NCBI GenBank assembly: GCA_028709985.1
Contig: JAQUTB010000107.1
Location: forward strand, 1-6,382
Origin: Dethiosulfovibrio sp.
GTDB taxonomy: Bacteria; Synergistota; Synergistia; Synergistales; Dethiosulfovibrionaceae
Length of the DNA stretch: 6,382 bases
Direction of reading: 5' to 3'
Below are positions 5,903 through 6,382 of the stretch, in pieces; position 1 is the stretch's first letter; every line of letters begins with the position of its first letter. The position numbers and the translations under genes were made by a program. The notes beneath the pieces were generated by a model. It was not told where the DNA came from, did no database searches, and worked only from the letters and a program-made list of their open reading frames with translations.

Positions 5903-6382
5903 TTATCTCTTTACTATTGAAACCCGACACTTTTTGACCACATCGTCGGGCAGTGCGGCTATCTTGGCCGCGTCTGCGTCGCTGACTATTATGTCCACGT
6001 TTTTAGGTGCGTCCACCTTAACCGGCTTGACCATCAGAGGTGTGGTCGCCACCCTGGGCTGATCCTTGGCCCAGTCTACGCTGGTATGGTAGTCCGCCAG
6101 TCCCGACGCCAGAAAGTGCTCCATGTCGACCTGATCGAAGCTGTAAACCTCCTTGCCCGATGCTGAGACTATTCTGAAGGTTATGGACGGTATCAGTGGC
6201 ACGTCCCTGCAATCTAACACCAGTCCGGTGTTTTTTGTCCTGGTGGTAGGCTTTGGCTGAGGCGCGGGAGTCTTGTTCTCCTTTTTCACCTGCTGCTGTA
6301 TGGACGGCAAGGTCGCCTGGCGGATGTCCTTAAGGTATATCCTGCCAGACACTGTGTAGATCTCCCCGTCCCACTCGGAGTC
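5903..6382 (-). CDS. C-terminal part of an LPP20-like envelope (lipo)protein (partial)
   Basis: The reading frame runs open from the right edge to TAA at 5903-5905, giving 159 residues without a start. A GTG at 6350-6352 is in frame, but coding clearly continues upstream of it (DSEWDGEIYT precedes it), so it is not the likely start. The visible order is a beta-like segment (EIYTVSGRIYLKDI), a Lys/Pro/Thr/Gln-rich linker (about residues 29-52), then a compact domain. That domain begins TGLVLDCRDVPLIPSI and includes GKEVYSFDQVD, QPRVATTPLMVKPVKV, and a final IIVSDADAAKI plus KKCRVSIV. This order recalls the C-terminal half of LPP20-type lipoproteins (TGLVVDARGLxLxPAxxP, DEDGREVYG, NPLVVKA). Such proteins are exported to the envelope; the signal sequence would be outside the window. 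The substrate or partner is unknown. Confidence 0.75.
   Translation of the reverse strand, partial: DSEWDGEIYTVSGRIYLKDIRQATLPSIQQQVKKENKTPAPQPKPTTRTKNTGLVLDCRDVPLIPSITFRIVSASGKEVYSFDQVDMEHFLASGLADYHTSVDWAKDQPRVATTPLMVKPVKVDAPKNVDIIVSDADAAKIAALPDDVVKKCRVSIVKR

Noticed and set aside
5862..6062. 66-residue open frame on the + strand after the metal exporter
   Set aside because: It is antisense to the LPP20-like gene and begins inside the hairpin. The - strand product has family-like motifs while this one has none.

Overview
The window is a compact, high-GC stretch from a bacterial chromosome. Six complete genes and one partial gene lie on the + strand, and one partial gene enters from the right on the - strand. 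AGG for Arg and ATA for Ile are used heavily. Together with the peptide-uptake and amino-acid-amide content, this suggests an anaerobic amino-acid or peptide fermenter, most plausibly of the phylum Synergistota (Dethiosulfovibrio-like). That placement is inference from codon style and gene content, not from a marker gene.

Left block (1-3719): the last codons of an oligopeptide/dipeptide ABC permease are followed by its two ATPases (DppD/OppD-like at 53-1036, DppF/OppF-like at 1050-2033), an M20D-type metal-dependent amidohydrolase (2030-3214), and a small two-helix membrane protein with a possible PH-like cytoplasmic domain (3201-3719). Gaps are 12-13 nt or the genes overlap (GTGA and a 14-nt overlap), so the block reads as one transcription unit. 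A simple model is that the transporter imports short or N-blocked peptides and the cytoplasmic M20 enzyme cleaves an amide bond in the cargo. The role of the small membrane protein is unknown.

Middle block (3720-5865): after an 80-nt gap with no gene comes an imidazolonepropionase-like amidohydrolase-superfamily enzyme (3800-4951). It overlaps by ATGA a cation diffusion facilitator metal exporter (4948-5865). This block could be read through from the left block or have its own promoter; no convincing promoter was found.

Right edge (5866-6382): a strong inverted repeat (5846-5877) swallows the stop codon of the metal exporter. It lies between convergent genes and is probably a transcription terminator. 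Beyond it, on the - strand, is the C-terminal 159 residues of a protein resembling the LPP20-like envelope lipoprotein family.

I found no RNA gene, mobile element, CRISPR array or clearly novel system. The most interesting points are the atypical ABC signature in the second ATPase, the uncharacterised membrane protein embedded in the peptide operon, the coupling of a metallohydrolase to a metal exporter, and the stop-codon hairpin.
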